A stretch of DNA of 52,185 nucleotides from Devosia psychrophila (GTDB lineage: Bacteria; Pseudomonadota; Alphaproteobacteria; Rhizobiales; Devosiaceae), in contig NZ_LAPV01000008.1 in the NCBI RefSeq assembly GCF_000971275.1, forward strand, positions 1 to 52,185, given 5' to 3'. Below are positions 1-5,812 of the stretch, piece after piece (position 1 is the stretch's first letter; each line of letters opens with the position of its first letter). The notes beneath the pieces are model-generated. The model worked only from the letters and a program-made list of their open reading frames with translations, was not told the origin of the DNA and searched no databases. The translations under genes were made by a program, and so were the position numbers.

Positions 1-280
1 CCCATCTTCACAACAGAGCTAGTCATGACGAGTGACGAGCGTGGAGACTGCCGGGAATGGGAGGTCGCTCCTGTTGCGTGCGGGGAAATCGGGCGCGCTG
101 GTCTGCGATAATGGCCAGCACGATCCCAACCCACGACAAATCCCGACTTGGTGGCGAGGCGATTGCCTCACTTTTTACTAACCTACCCCGAGGCAAACGC
201 CTCGCCACCACTGCTCTATTCGAAAACCGCACCAAGGCGGCGTTTCTGCTCGTCCTAAAGTCGGAGTCGACATCCCGCAA
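1..280. other. Gene-free left edge of the window
   Basis: I see no convincing gene here. Short open frames exist on both strands, but their composition is unlike a real protein (many Arg, Ser and Cys, no motif) and they lack ribosome binding sites. The only clear structure is the nested inverted repeat at 150-209. Bases 25-60 resemble a degenerate dispersed intergenic sequence, but I cannot prove this from one copy. Confidence 0.6.
150..209. repeat. Nested inverted repeat with mutually exclusive hairpins
   Basis: GGTGGCGAGGCG at 150-161 is perfectly complementary to CGCCTCGCCACC at 198-209. Inside lie two small hairpins: GAGGC/GCCTC (156-160 with 165-169), followed by TTTTT at 172-176 like an intrinsic terminator, and CGAGGC/GCCTCG (189-194 with 199-204). 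The inner arms 165-169 and 190-194 are also complementary to each other, so the RNA or DNA can switch between several folds. It could be a terminator for a gene left of the window, a repeat element, or an upstream part of the aroG leader. Confidence 0.6.
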
Positions 281-382
281 ATGCCACGCTACACATCCAT
301 TATGATCCGTTCCGTCGCCACCCTCTCGTTTTGGTATTTTAGCTATCCGCTCCCGGCGGAGGCTACCGCGCGCTTGATCTGA
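281..382 (+). CDS. Aromatic-rich leader peptide of the DAHP synthase gene
   Basis: This short frame has two in-frame ATGs (281 and 302; 33 or 26 codons) and stops with TGA at 380-382. Its middle contains the run SFWYFSY, encoded at 326-346, that is Phe, Trp, Tyr, Phe and Tyr within six codons. Such clustering of all three aromatic amino acids directly upstream of the first enzyme of aromatic biosynthesis is the hallmark of a ribosome-mediated attenuation leader. A weak GGAG (263-266) lies 14 bases before the first ATG; the second ATG has no obvious Shine-Dalgarno sequence. The reading is inferred from composition, position and the hairpins that follow. Confidence 0.7.
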   Translation: MPRYTSIMIRSVATLSFWYFSYPLPAEATARLI

Positions 383-442
383 TCCTGACACGATACGACC
401 AAACCCGAAGCCCACCGCCCGAACATTCGAGGCGGTTTTTTT
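347..442 (+). promoter_or_regulatory. Attenuator-like alternative RNA hairpins upstream of aroG
   Basis: Three pairings compete. Segment 1:2 is CCGC 347-350 with GCGG 356-359, directly after the aromatic codons. Segment 2:3 is GGCGGAGG 355-362 with CCACCGCC 412-419 (seven of eight pairs), an antiterminator. Segment 3:4 is ACCGCC 414-419 with GGCGGT 431-436 followed by seven T residues (436-442), an intrinsic terminator. A stalled ribosome on Phe, Trp or Tyr codons would be expected to free segment 2 and prevent termination. The exact stall geometry is inference. Confidence 0.6.
414..442 (+). terminator. Intrinsic terminator between leader peptide and aroG
   Basis: The stem ACCGCC/GGCGGT has an 11-base loop that can pair further (CG/CG), and a T7 tract follows at once. 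It lies 38 bases before the aroG start, so it must be passed to express the gene, as expected for an attenuator. Confidence 0.7.
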
Positions 443-479
443 GTGCCCCTCGAAACTGAAAATCTCGAGGACCACCACA

Positions 480-1553
480 ATGCTCAAATCCACCGACGAC
501 CTTCGCATCATCGAAATCAAACCGCTGACCACGCCCATCGAGGTGATGCGCCGGCATCCGCGCACCGACGCCGCCACCAAGACCGTGCTGTCGGCCCGCC
601 ACGACTTCCACAATATCCTGACCGGCGCCGATGACCGCCTCGCCGTTGTCGTCGGCCCCTGCTCCATCCACGATCCCGCCGCCGCCATCGACTACGCCAA
701 GCGCCTCGTCGCCCTGCGCGAACAGCTCGGCGACCGGCTCGAAATCATCATGCGCGTCTACTTCGAAAAGCCGCGTACCACGGTCGGCTGGAAGGGCCTG
801 ATCAACGACCCCAATCTCGACGGCAGCTTCGACATCGACACCGGCCTCCACACCGCCCGCGCCCTGCTGCTCGACATCGCCAATCTCGGCCTGCCTGCGG
901 CCTGCGAATTCCTCGACATGACCACCCCGCAATATATCGCGGACCTGGTGTCCTGGGCCGCAATCGGCGCCCGCACCACCGAAAGCCAGATCCACCGCGA
1001 ACTGGCCTCGGGCCTGTCCTGCCCGGTCGGCTTCAAGAACGGCACCGACGGCAACGTCAAGATCGCTCTAGACGCCGTGGCATCCGCCAGCCAGCCGCAT
1101 CATTTCCTCGCCGTCACCAAGGACGGCCGCTCCGCCATTGCCGCCACCACCGGCAACGAGGATTGCCACATCATCCTGCGCGGCGGCAAAACTACCAACT
1201 ACGACGGCGCCAGCGTCGACGCCGCCGCCAAGGCTGCCGAAAAATCCGGCCTTGCACCCACCATCATGATCGATGCCAGCCACGCTAACTCCTCGAAAAA
1301 CCCGGAATACCAGCCGTTGGTTCTCGCCGATATCGGTGCCCAGATGGCCGCCGGCGACCGCCGCATCATCGGCGTCATGGTCGAATCCAACCTCGTCGCT
1401 GGCCGCCAAGACTTGGTCGAGGGCAAGGAACTGGTCTACGGCCAGTCAATAACCGACGGCTGCATCGACTGGGAAACGACTGTTACGGCGTTGGAAGCGC
1501 TCGCTCAGTCCGTCACTCAGCGCCGCGCAGTGACAAACCAGCAAGTAGCGTAA
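480..1553 (+). CDS. aroG: Class I DAHP synthase (3-deoxy-7-phosphoheptulonate synthase)
   Basis: Condenses phosphoenolpyruvate and erythrose 4-phosphate to DAHP, the first step of the shikimate pathway to Phe, Tyr and Trp, in the cytoplasm. The 357-residue protein has the length of AroF/G/H enzymes and the family signatures GPCSIHD (about residues 59-65, with the metal-binding Cys61), EKPRTTVGWKG, GARTTESQ and GFKNGTDG, plus the late DASHANSSKN metal motif. Start ATG at 480 was chosen because CGAGG (466-470) lies nine bases upstream; a longer frame opens only at a poor TTG at 441. The gene follows an aromatic leader peptide and terminator, so end-product control by attenuation is likely. Which of the AroF/G/H feedback types it is cannot be told by eye. 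Confidence 0.95.
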   Translation: MLKSTDDLRIIEIKPLTTPIEVMRRHPRTDAATKTVLSARHDFHNILTGADDRLAVVVGPCSIHDPAAAIDYAKRLVALREQLGDRLEIIMRVYFEKPRTTVGWKGLINDPNLDGSFDIDTGLHTARALLLDIANLGLPAACEFLDMTTPQYIADLVSWAAIGARTTESQIHRELASGLSCPVGFKNGTDGNVKIALDAVASASQPHHFLAVTKDGRSAIAATTGNEDCHIILRGGKTTNYDGASVDAAAKAAEKSGLAPTIMIDASHANSSKNPEYQPLVLADIGAQMAAGDRRIIGVMVESNLVAGRQDLVEGKELVYGQSITDGCIDWETTVTALEALAQSVTQRRAVTNQQVA

Positions 1554-1573
1554 GCAAGCATACCCCCACCCAA

Positions 1574-1595
1574 CCTCCCCCTGAAAAGGGGGAGG
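1574..1595. repeat. CCTCCCCC palindromic intergenic repeat, copy 1
   Basis: CCTCCCCC (1574-1581) and GGGGGAGG (1588-1595) enclose TGAAAA. The same arm sequence occurs at 39236-39256 and in variant form at 39159-39182, so this is a dispersed repeat rather than a gene-specific terminator. Confidence 0.7.
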
Positions 1596-1682
1596 GGCCG
1601 ATCCAGTTAGCCTCCAATAACGCCACACACACCGCCCGGATTCCTCCACCCTCATCAGGGGGACATCGATCCGGCCAAAGGC

Positions 1683-1707
1683 AAAACCACGCCGGTGGCG
1701 TGGTTTT
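1683..1707. terminator. Perfect A/T-flanked palindrome, likely bidirectional terminator after aroG
   Basis: AAAACCACGCC (1683-1693) and GGCGTGGTTTT (1697-1707) are perfect complements around GGT. The arms end in A4 and T4, so either strand gives a hairpin followed by T residues. Confidence 0.55.
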
Positions 1708-1821
1708 AGGTGAGAAGGCCATGAGGGCTACGCCCGAATGGCAGGTGGGGGTACCCAACAAAAACTCACCTTCGCCGCCTCCCGCCTTGACCCCCATCAC
1801 CCATTCCTGTTCTCTCCGACC

Positions 1822-2388
1822 ATGGCCAAAAACCCGCTCACGCTCGTCCCAAATCAGATCACCATCGCCCGCATCCTGGCGATCATCCCCATTGTGTGGC
1901 TCGTGATGCAGGGCGACACGACGCTGCGCATCGTCGCTCTGGTCATCTACGTCATCGCCGCCGCCAGCGACTGGCTCGACGGCTATCTCGCCCGTGCCTG
2001 GAACCAATATTCCCCCCTCGGCCGCATGCTCGACCCCATCGCCGACAAGCTTCTCGTCGGCATCCTCATCGCCGCCCTCGCCTGGGATGGCAGCTTGTCC
2101 GGCCTCGACATGATCCCGGTCTGCGCCATCCTGTTCCGCGAATTCTTCGTCTCCGGCCTCCGGGAATTCCTCGGCAACACCAAGGTCGTGCTCAACGTCA
2201 CCTGGCTCGCAAAATGGAAGACCACGCTGCAACTGGTCGCCTTGGCGGTCGTCCTGCTCGAAGGCATAGTGCCGAACCTAAGCCTCGTCAGCGACATCCT
2301 GCTCTGGGCCGCCGGTGCGCTAACCCTCTGGACCGGCTTCGAATATCTCCGCGCCAGTTGGCCGCACCTGGTCGAAAATCCAAAGTGA
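1822..2388 (+). CDS. pgsA: CDP-diacylglycerol--glycerol-3-phosphate 3-phosphatidyltransferase
   Basis: Makes phosphatidylglycerol phosphate from CDP-diacylglycerol and glycerol 3-phosphate at the inner membrane. The 188-residue protein carries the CDP-alcohol phosphotransferase signature D-x2-DG-x2-AR-x8-G-x3-D-x3-D, seen as SDWLDGYLAR followed by SPLGRMLDPIADK (about residues 48-75), and several hydrophobic helices. Start ATG at 1822 gives the usual MAKNPLTLVPNQIT N-terminus; 28 extra upstream codons are open but look non-coding. Its stop overlaps the GTG start of moaD (GTGA), so it heads an operon with moaD and moaE. Confidence 0.95.
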   Translation: MAKNPLTLVPNQITIARILAIIPIVWLVMQGDTTLRIVALVIYVIAAASDWLDGYLARAWNQYSPLGRMLDPIADKLLVGILIAALAWDGSLSGLDMIPVCAILFREFFVSGLREFLGNTKVVLNVTWLAKWKTTLQLVALAVVLLEGIVPNLSLVSDILLWAAGALTLWTGFEYLRASWPHLVENPK

Positions 2389-2636
2389 AAATCCTCTACT
2401 TCGCCTGGCTCCGCGAACGCCTCAATCGCGGCGAGGAAGACGTATCGCCGCCCGCTGAAGTCGCCACCGTCGCTGACCTGATCGACTGGCTCGCCGCCCG
2501 CGACGAAGCCTTTGCCCATGCCGTCGAAAAACGTGCCCTGATCAAGGCCGCCGTCGATGCAAAGCTGGTCAAGCACGACGCCAGCATAGCCGGCGCCCAT
2601 ACCATCGCCCTGTTCCCACCCATGACCGGCGGCTGA
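2385..2636 (+). CDS. moaD: Molybdopterin synthase sulfur carrier subunit MoaD
   Basis: Small ubiquitin-like sulfur carrier of molybdopterin synthase. The 83-residue product begins VKILYFAWLRER after a GTG start and ends in the required C-terminal Gly-Gly (PPMTGG), which is adenylated and thiocarboxylated. GTG at 2385 overlaps the pgsA stop by four bases, showing translational coupling. It is followed three bases later by moaE, its obligate partner, which supports both calls. Confidence 0.93.
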   Translation: MKILYFAWLRERLNRGEEDVSPPAEVATVADLIDWLAARDEAFAHAVEKRALIKAAVDAKLVKHDASIAGAHTIALFPPMTGG

Positions 2637-2639
2637 TCC

Positions 2640-3086
2640 ATGAGTGTCCGCGTCTCCACCGAGAGCTTCGACCCCGGCGCCGAGGTCAACGCCTTCCTTA
2701 AAGCGGCCAATGGCGCCGGTGCCGCGGTCACCTTCACCGGCGTCGTTCGCTCAAGACCCGACGATCCGATTACCGCGCTGACGCTCGAATGCTATCCCGA
2801 GCTCGCCAGCAACCAGCTCACCGCCATCGTCGACCTAGCCAGCGCGCGCTTCAACCTTCTCGCCGCGACGGTCATCCACCGCTACGGCACCCTCGGCCCC
2901 GGCGAACCCATCGTCCAGGTGATGACCCTCTCCCCCCACCGCGATGCCGCTTTCAAAGCCGCCGAATTCCTGATGGATTACCTCAAAACCGACGCCCCCT
3001 TCTGGAAACAGGAAACCGGCCCCAAAGGCACCCACTGGGTCGAAGCCAAAACCGAAGACGACGTGGCGAAAGCCCGTTGGGAATAA
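2640..3086 (+). CDS. moaE: Molybdopterin synthase catalytic subunit MoaE
   Basis: Transfers sulfur from MoaD thiocarboxylate to precursor Z (cPMP) to make molybdopterin. The 148-residue protein shows the MoaE core: GAAVTFTGVVR near residue 26, LECYPELA, IHRYGTLGPGE and the C-terminal catalytic lysine region KTDAPFWKQE followed by GTHWVEAK. It directly follows moaD in the pgsA-moaD-moaE operon. Confidence 0.95.
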   Translation: MSVRVSTESFDPGAEVNAFLKAANGAGAAVTFTGVVRSRPDDPITALTLECYPELASNQLTAIVDLASARFNLLAATVIHRYGTLGPGEPIVQVMTLSPHRDAAFKAAEFLMDYLKTDAPFWKQETGPKGTHWVEAKTEDDVAKARWE

Positions 3087-3142
3087 CTGGCTACGTATAG
3101 CATTCTGAGTTGCCGTCTCATCTGGCCACCGCACCACGCCCA

Positions 3143-3163
3143 CCCTCGGGCTTGACCCGAGGG
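3143..3163. repeat. CTTGA-loop palindrome, copy 1
   Basis: CCCTCGGG (3143-3150) and CCCGAGGG (3156-3163) enclose CTTGA. It shares its loop and inner arm bases with the palindromes at 3209-3255 and 34962-34980, defining a small extragenic palindrome family. Confidence 0.7.
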
Positions 3164-3208
3164 CTAAACTTGCTGCCAGTCAACCGCAGACGCCTCCCAA
3201 GCCATCCC

Positions 3209-3255
3209 CACCCCCGATGTCATCCCGGACTTGATCCGGGATGACATCGGGGGTG
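3209..3255. repeat. CTTGA-loop palindrome, copy 2 (21-bp arms)
   Basis: Perfect 21-base arms (3209-3229 and 3235-3255) around loop CTTGA. The inner arm reads GTCATCCCGGA. It is the longest member of the family in the window and lies between the convergent ends of moaE and ilvE, where it may also stop transcription. Confidence 0.8.
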
Positions 3256-3285
3256 AGATGGGCCACGAGCGAGAACGCCCACCCC

Positions 3286-3315
3286 AAAAACAAAAAGCCG
3301 GGCACATGGCCCGGC
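3286..3315 (-). terminator. Intrinsic terminator of ilvE
   Basis: On the minus strand GCCGGGC-CATGT-GCCCGGC (3315-3297) is followed by TTTTTGTTTTT (3296-3286). It lies 22 bases past the ilvE stop codon. Confidence 0.85.
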
Positions 3316-3336
3316 TCCTTCAATCTCTATTTCAAC

Positions 3337-4227
3337 CTACTCCGCCGCAGCCCGCTTCGGCTGCACTTCGGCGCTATACGCATCGATCAGCGTCCTGCAG
3401 CCATCAGCCGGGGTAAATTTATAATCCCCGATCTCGCTGACGGGCGTAACCTCGGCCGCAGTACCGGTCAGGAAACACTCATCGAATTGGCTCAGTTCCT
3501 CAGGCATCATGTGACGTTCGGTCACCGTAAAGCCATTGCGCTTGGCCAGATCGATCAGGGTCTGGCGCGTGATGCCGTTGAGGAAGCAATCCGGCGTCGG
3601 CGTCGTGATGTCGCGGCCCTTGATGAAGAACACGTTGGCGCCGGTGGCTTCCGCCACATAACCGCGATAGTCCAGCATCAGCGCGTCGGCATAGCCATTG
3701 GCCATCGCCGCGTCCTTGCTCAGCGTACAGATCATATACAGACCCGCAGCCTTGGCCGAAGACGGAATGGTTTCCGGAGACGGACGCTTCCACTTGCTCC
3801 ACTCGAGGCGAATGCCTTTCAGCTTCTCCTCGACCGAAAAATAGCTCGGCCAGACCCATGCGGCGATCGCCAGATGGACGGTGTTGTTACGGGCCGGCAC
3901 GCTCAGCTCTTCCGAACCACGCCACGCCACGGGGCGCACATAAGCGTCGACCAAGTTGTTCTTGGCCAGCACTTCGCGCTTTGCTTCCTCGATCTGCTCG
4001 ACCGACCAGGGAATGGTAAAGTCCAGCGTCTTGCCCGAACGGATCAACCGCTCGGTATGCTCGCGCGACTTGAAGATTTCGCCGCCATAAGCGCGCTCGC
4101 CCTCAAATACGGAGCTGGCATAGTGCAGCCCATGCGTCAGCACGTGAATCTTTGCGTCTTTCCAAGGCTTGAATTCACCATCAAACCAGATCCAGCCTTC
4201 TCGCTGGTCCATGGGCACGCCGGCCAT
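3337..4227 (-). CDS. ilvE: Branched-chain amino acid aminotransferase
   Basis: PLP-dependent fold-type IV transaminase that interconverts Leu, Ile and Val with their 2-oxo acids using 2-oxoglutarate. The 296-residue protein has the family N-terminus with IHVLTHGLHYASSVFEGER, the PLP lysine region SSAKAAGLYMI (about residue 155) and the EATGANVFF and FLTGTAAEVTPV motifs. ATG at 4227 is preferred over an upstream TTG because GGGAGAGG lies just before it. It is divergent from a MarR gene, a pairing common in alphaproteobacteria, and ends in a strong terminator. Confidence 0.92.
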   Translation of the reverse strand: MAGVPMDQREGWIWFDGEFKPWKDAKIHVLTHGLHYASSVFEGERAYGGEIFKSREHTERLIRSGKTLDFTIPWSVEQIEEAKREVLAKNNLVDAYVRPVAWRGSEELSVPARNNTVHLAIAAWVWPSYFSVEEKLKGIRLEWSKWKRPSPETIPSSAKAAGLYMICTLSKDAAMANGYADALMLDYRGYVAEATGANVFFIKGRDITTPTPDCFLNGITRQTLIDLAKRNGFTVTERHMMPEELSQFDECFLTGTAAEVTPVSEIGDYKFTPADGCRTLIDAYSAEVQPKRAAAE

Positions 4228-4365
4228 GATCCTCTCCCGCAATTCAATTGAGGTGCCGCAGTTGCGCGGTCGCCCGAGTTGGCGCCGATCATGCCCCAGC
4301 CCCTAGGCCTTGGCAAACAACAAAGGCTGGGGGATAAGACTGAACGGCGTCCTGATGGAAAGACA

Positions 4366-4884
4366 ATGGCACCACCCCCAAAAAATGTCAACATAGCTGA
4401 CATAAATTCCGCTACTTCCGGCGGTGAGGCGCTGCCCCTCGATATCATGGGCCTGTTTTTCTTTGCCTATCGCGACTTCACCGGCGATGCCGATGCCCTG
4501 CTCGAACGCCAGGGTTTTGGCCGGGCACATCATCGGGTGCTGTATTTCGTCAACCTGCGTCCCGGCATGCCTGTGGCCGACCTGCTCGATATCCTCAAGA
4601 TCACCAAGCAGAGCCTGGCGCGCGTGCTGCGCCAGCTGATCGACAACGGCTACATCGAGCAAAAAACCGGCCATTCCGACCGTCGCCAGCGCCTGCTTCA
4701 TGCGACCGACAAAGGCCGCCAACTCTTCGCGACGCTCTCCGCTACCCAGGCGAGCCGCATTACCGATGCTATCGCCGCCCTGCCACCTGAATCGCGCAAG
4801 GTAGTAACGCGCTTCTTTATTGGAATGGTTGACCCAGCTGACCGCGCAGTTCTCGATCGACTGAACCTGACCGCCGGCCTCTGA
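4366..4884 (+). CDS. MarR family transcriptional regulator (PetP-like)
   Basis: Winged-helix regulator of 172 residues. The body matches the PetP-type MarR group: LDIMGLFFFAYRDFTGDADALL, then the helix-turn-helix DLLDILKITKQSLARVLRQLIDNGYIE and the wing SDRRQRLLHATDKG. The target is unknown; in other alphaproteobacteria this type sits beside ilvE as here. ATG at 4366 has GGAAAG upstream, but an operator-like palindrome at 4385-4403 lies inside the first codons, so a later start such as ATG 4447 is possible. Confidence 0.85.
   Translation: MAPPPKNVNIADINSATSGGEALPLDIMGLFFFAYRDFTGDADALLERQGFGRAHHRVLYFVNLRPGMPVADLLDILKITKQSLARVLRQLIDNGYIEQKTGHSDRRQRLLHATDKGRQLFATLSATQASRITDAIAALPPESRKVVTRFFIGMVDPADRAVLDRLNLTAGL
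4385..4403. promoter_or_regulatory. Operator-like palindrome at the start of the MarR gene
   Basis: ATGTCA (4385-4390) and TGACAT (4398-4403) are perfect complements spaced by seven bases, a spacing usual for MarR dimers. It lies near the divergent ilvE/marR promoter region. Autoregulation is inferred. Confidence 0.4.
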
Positions 4885-4907
4885 AGGCCGACGGTCAGCG
4901 CACAGTC

Positions 4908-4996
4908 AGCGCAGGAAGGCGAGCAGGTCCTCGTCGACAAGCCGCTGCTTGTGCGTTCTGGGAAAGGGCCGCCCTTCGCAAGGGACGTGCATACAA
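4908..4996 (-). pseudogene. Possible C-terminal remnant of an unknown gene
   Basis: The minus-strand frame ending at 4908 reads CEGRPFPRTHKQRLVDEDLLAFLR and then TGA, which has the composition of a real protein end. There is an in-frame ATG but no ribosome binding site, and the frame is closed a little further upstream. I do not recognise the family. It may equally be chance. Confidence 0.25.
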
Positions 4997-5206
4997 GTCG
5001 GCGCCCCCCATGTGGTTCATTAACGCCGATCACTTTCTCACTAAAACAGTTGGTCGTGGTCGAGCGATGCGCCCAGCCCGTCATCGGCTTCTCCAGCGAG
5101 GCGGTCAGGGCATACATCCTGGCCTGCGACGACCACCGCGCCAGTCCGGCGAATATGCGGTCCGGGAATGTTTGGTTTCAAAGCCCAATACTTGAAGTGA
5201 CTTACG

Positions 5207-5241
5207 AAAAAAAGGGGCGCGAAACCGAAGTTTCGCGCCCC
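5207..5241 (-). terminator. Strong minus-strand intrinsic terminator
   Basis: GGGGCGCGAAAC (5241-5230 on the minus strand) and GTTTCGCGCCCC (5225-5214) form a perfect 12-bp stem with a four-base TTCG loop, followed by seven T residues (5213-5207). There is no protein gene on that strand upstream, so it should end a non-coding RNA. Confidence 0.85.
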
Positions 5242-5345
5242 CACCGGAGACACCACAAAGGAGCGTCAGCCTCTGCAGCAGTCCACCGATCGGTTGGCGC
5301 TCTGGAGGAACGAGCGCCAAAACCGTATCCGGATCATTTCAGGGT
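5207..5345 (-). ncRNA. Candidate small RNA with anti-Shine-Dalgarno loop
   Basis: On the minus strand a 9-bp perfect stem TTGGCGCTC/GAGCGCCAA (5320-5312 with 5302-5294) presents the loop GTTCCTCCA, which contains the anti-Shine-Dalgarno core CCTCC. About 50 bases later a 12-bp GC-rich stem and a T7 tract form a strong intrinsic terminator. No coding frame is convincing. This is the layout of trans-acting alphaproteobacterial sRNAs with CCUCC loops (the alpha-r14 and AbcR/alpha-r15 families are known examples). The 5' end is a guess; no promoter could be fixed. Confidence 0.45.
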
Positions 5346-5755
5346 GGTCATCCGGCTTTGTCGAACAACGACGCTAGGGACCAAGGGTTCCCACATGACG
5401 ATCTGTGATGACCCCACAACGCGCATCTCAAGCGGTCACATCGGAGGCCAGGCAAACAAAAGCCCCACCCCTTGGGCGTAGTGCCCACCAGACTGTGGAA
5501 ATAACCTCTCCTGAAGAATTCTTGTCGCCAACTCAAAGGCAGCCTGCGCCAGGGTCACACTGTTACCCTACACGCCTGTGAGCGCGGCATCCGACGCCCT
5601 GAGGCTCTCTGCGCAAAAATTAATCACCACCATCAGCGAGTGCTCACGAAATTGGCATGTCATGACAGCAGTGTATGCAATGAAAACCCGAAGCCCGCCA
5701 TTCAGGCGTTGCACATGTAAGTTGAATCAATGCCTTAGACACCACGGCCAACAGC

Positions 5756-5771
5756 TGGCACGGGCTTTGCA
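5756..5771 (+). promoter_or_regulatory. Sigma-54 promoter of the urt operon
   Basis: TGGCACGGGCTTTGCA matches the -24/-12 consensus TGGCAC-N5-TTGCA, with GG (5757-5758) and GC (5769-5770) exactly 12 bases apart. Transcription would start near 5782, giving a leader of about 30 bases before urtA. Sigma-54 with NtrC is the known route for nitrogen control of urea uptake genes; I could not identify NtrC sites with confidence. Confidence 0.85.
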
Positions 5772-5812
5772 ATTTGCTCGGCGGTGCAAACACATATCTG
5801 TCGGAGGTAAAT

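Larger units (their letters stand above)
4885..5812. other. Gene-free region between marR and urtA
   Basis: No frame on either strand shows protein-like composition over any length. Bases 4908-4996 on the minus strand read like the C-terminal end of a protein (…PFPRTHKQRLVDEDLLAFLR then stop), perhaps a gene remnant. The stretch holds a strong minus-strand terminator (5207-5241), a candidate small RNA, further hairpins at 5342-5418 and 5465-5492, and the urt sigma-54 promoter at 5756-5771. Confidence 0.6.

Noticed and set aside
57..305. Plus-strand open frame of 82 codons at the left edge
   Set aside because: No ribosome binding site, non-protein-like composition, and it runs through the nested inverted repeat and overlaps the better-supported leader peptide.
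5340..5420. Possible guanidine (ykkC-type) or glycine riboswitch
   Set aside because: Only scattered similarity such as CTAGGGACC; the conserved core elements are missing and the orientation relative to a target gene does not fit.
4951..5481. Plus-strand frame of 176 codons in the marR-urtA spacer
   Set aside because: Passes through the terminator stem and several hairpins, with no start signal and no protein-like pattern.
5200..5560. Possible 6S RNA or tmRNA gene
   Set aside because: A short match to the 6S string ACCAAGGGTT is present, but I could not find the long closing stem and central bubble of 6S RNA, nor a tmRNA tag sequence or tRNA-like end.
5655..5680. Second sigma-54-like site TTGGCATGTC
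   Set aside because: The -12 TTGC element is absent at the required spacing.
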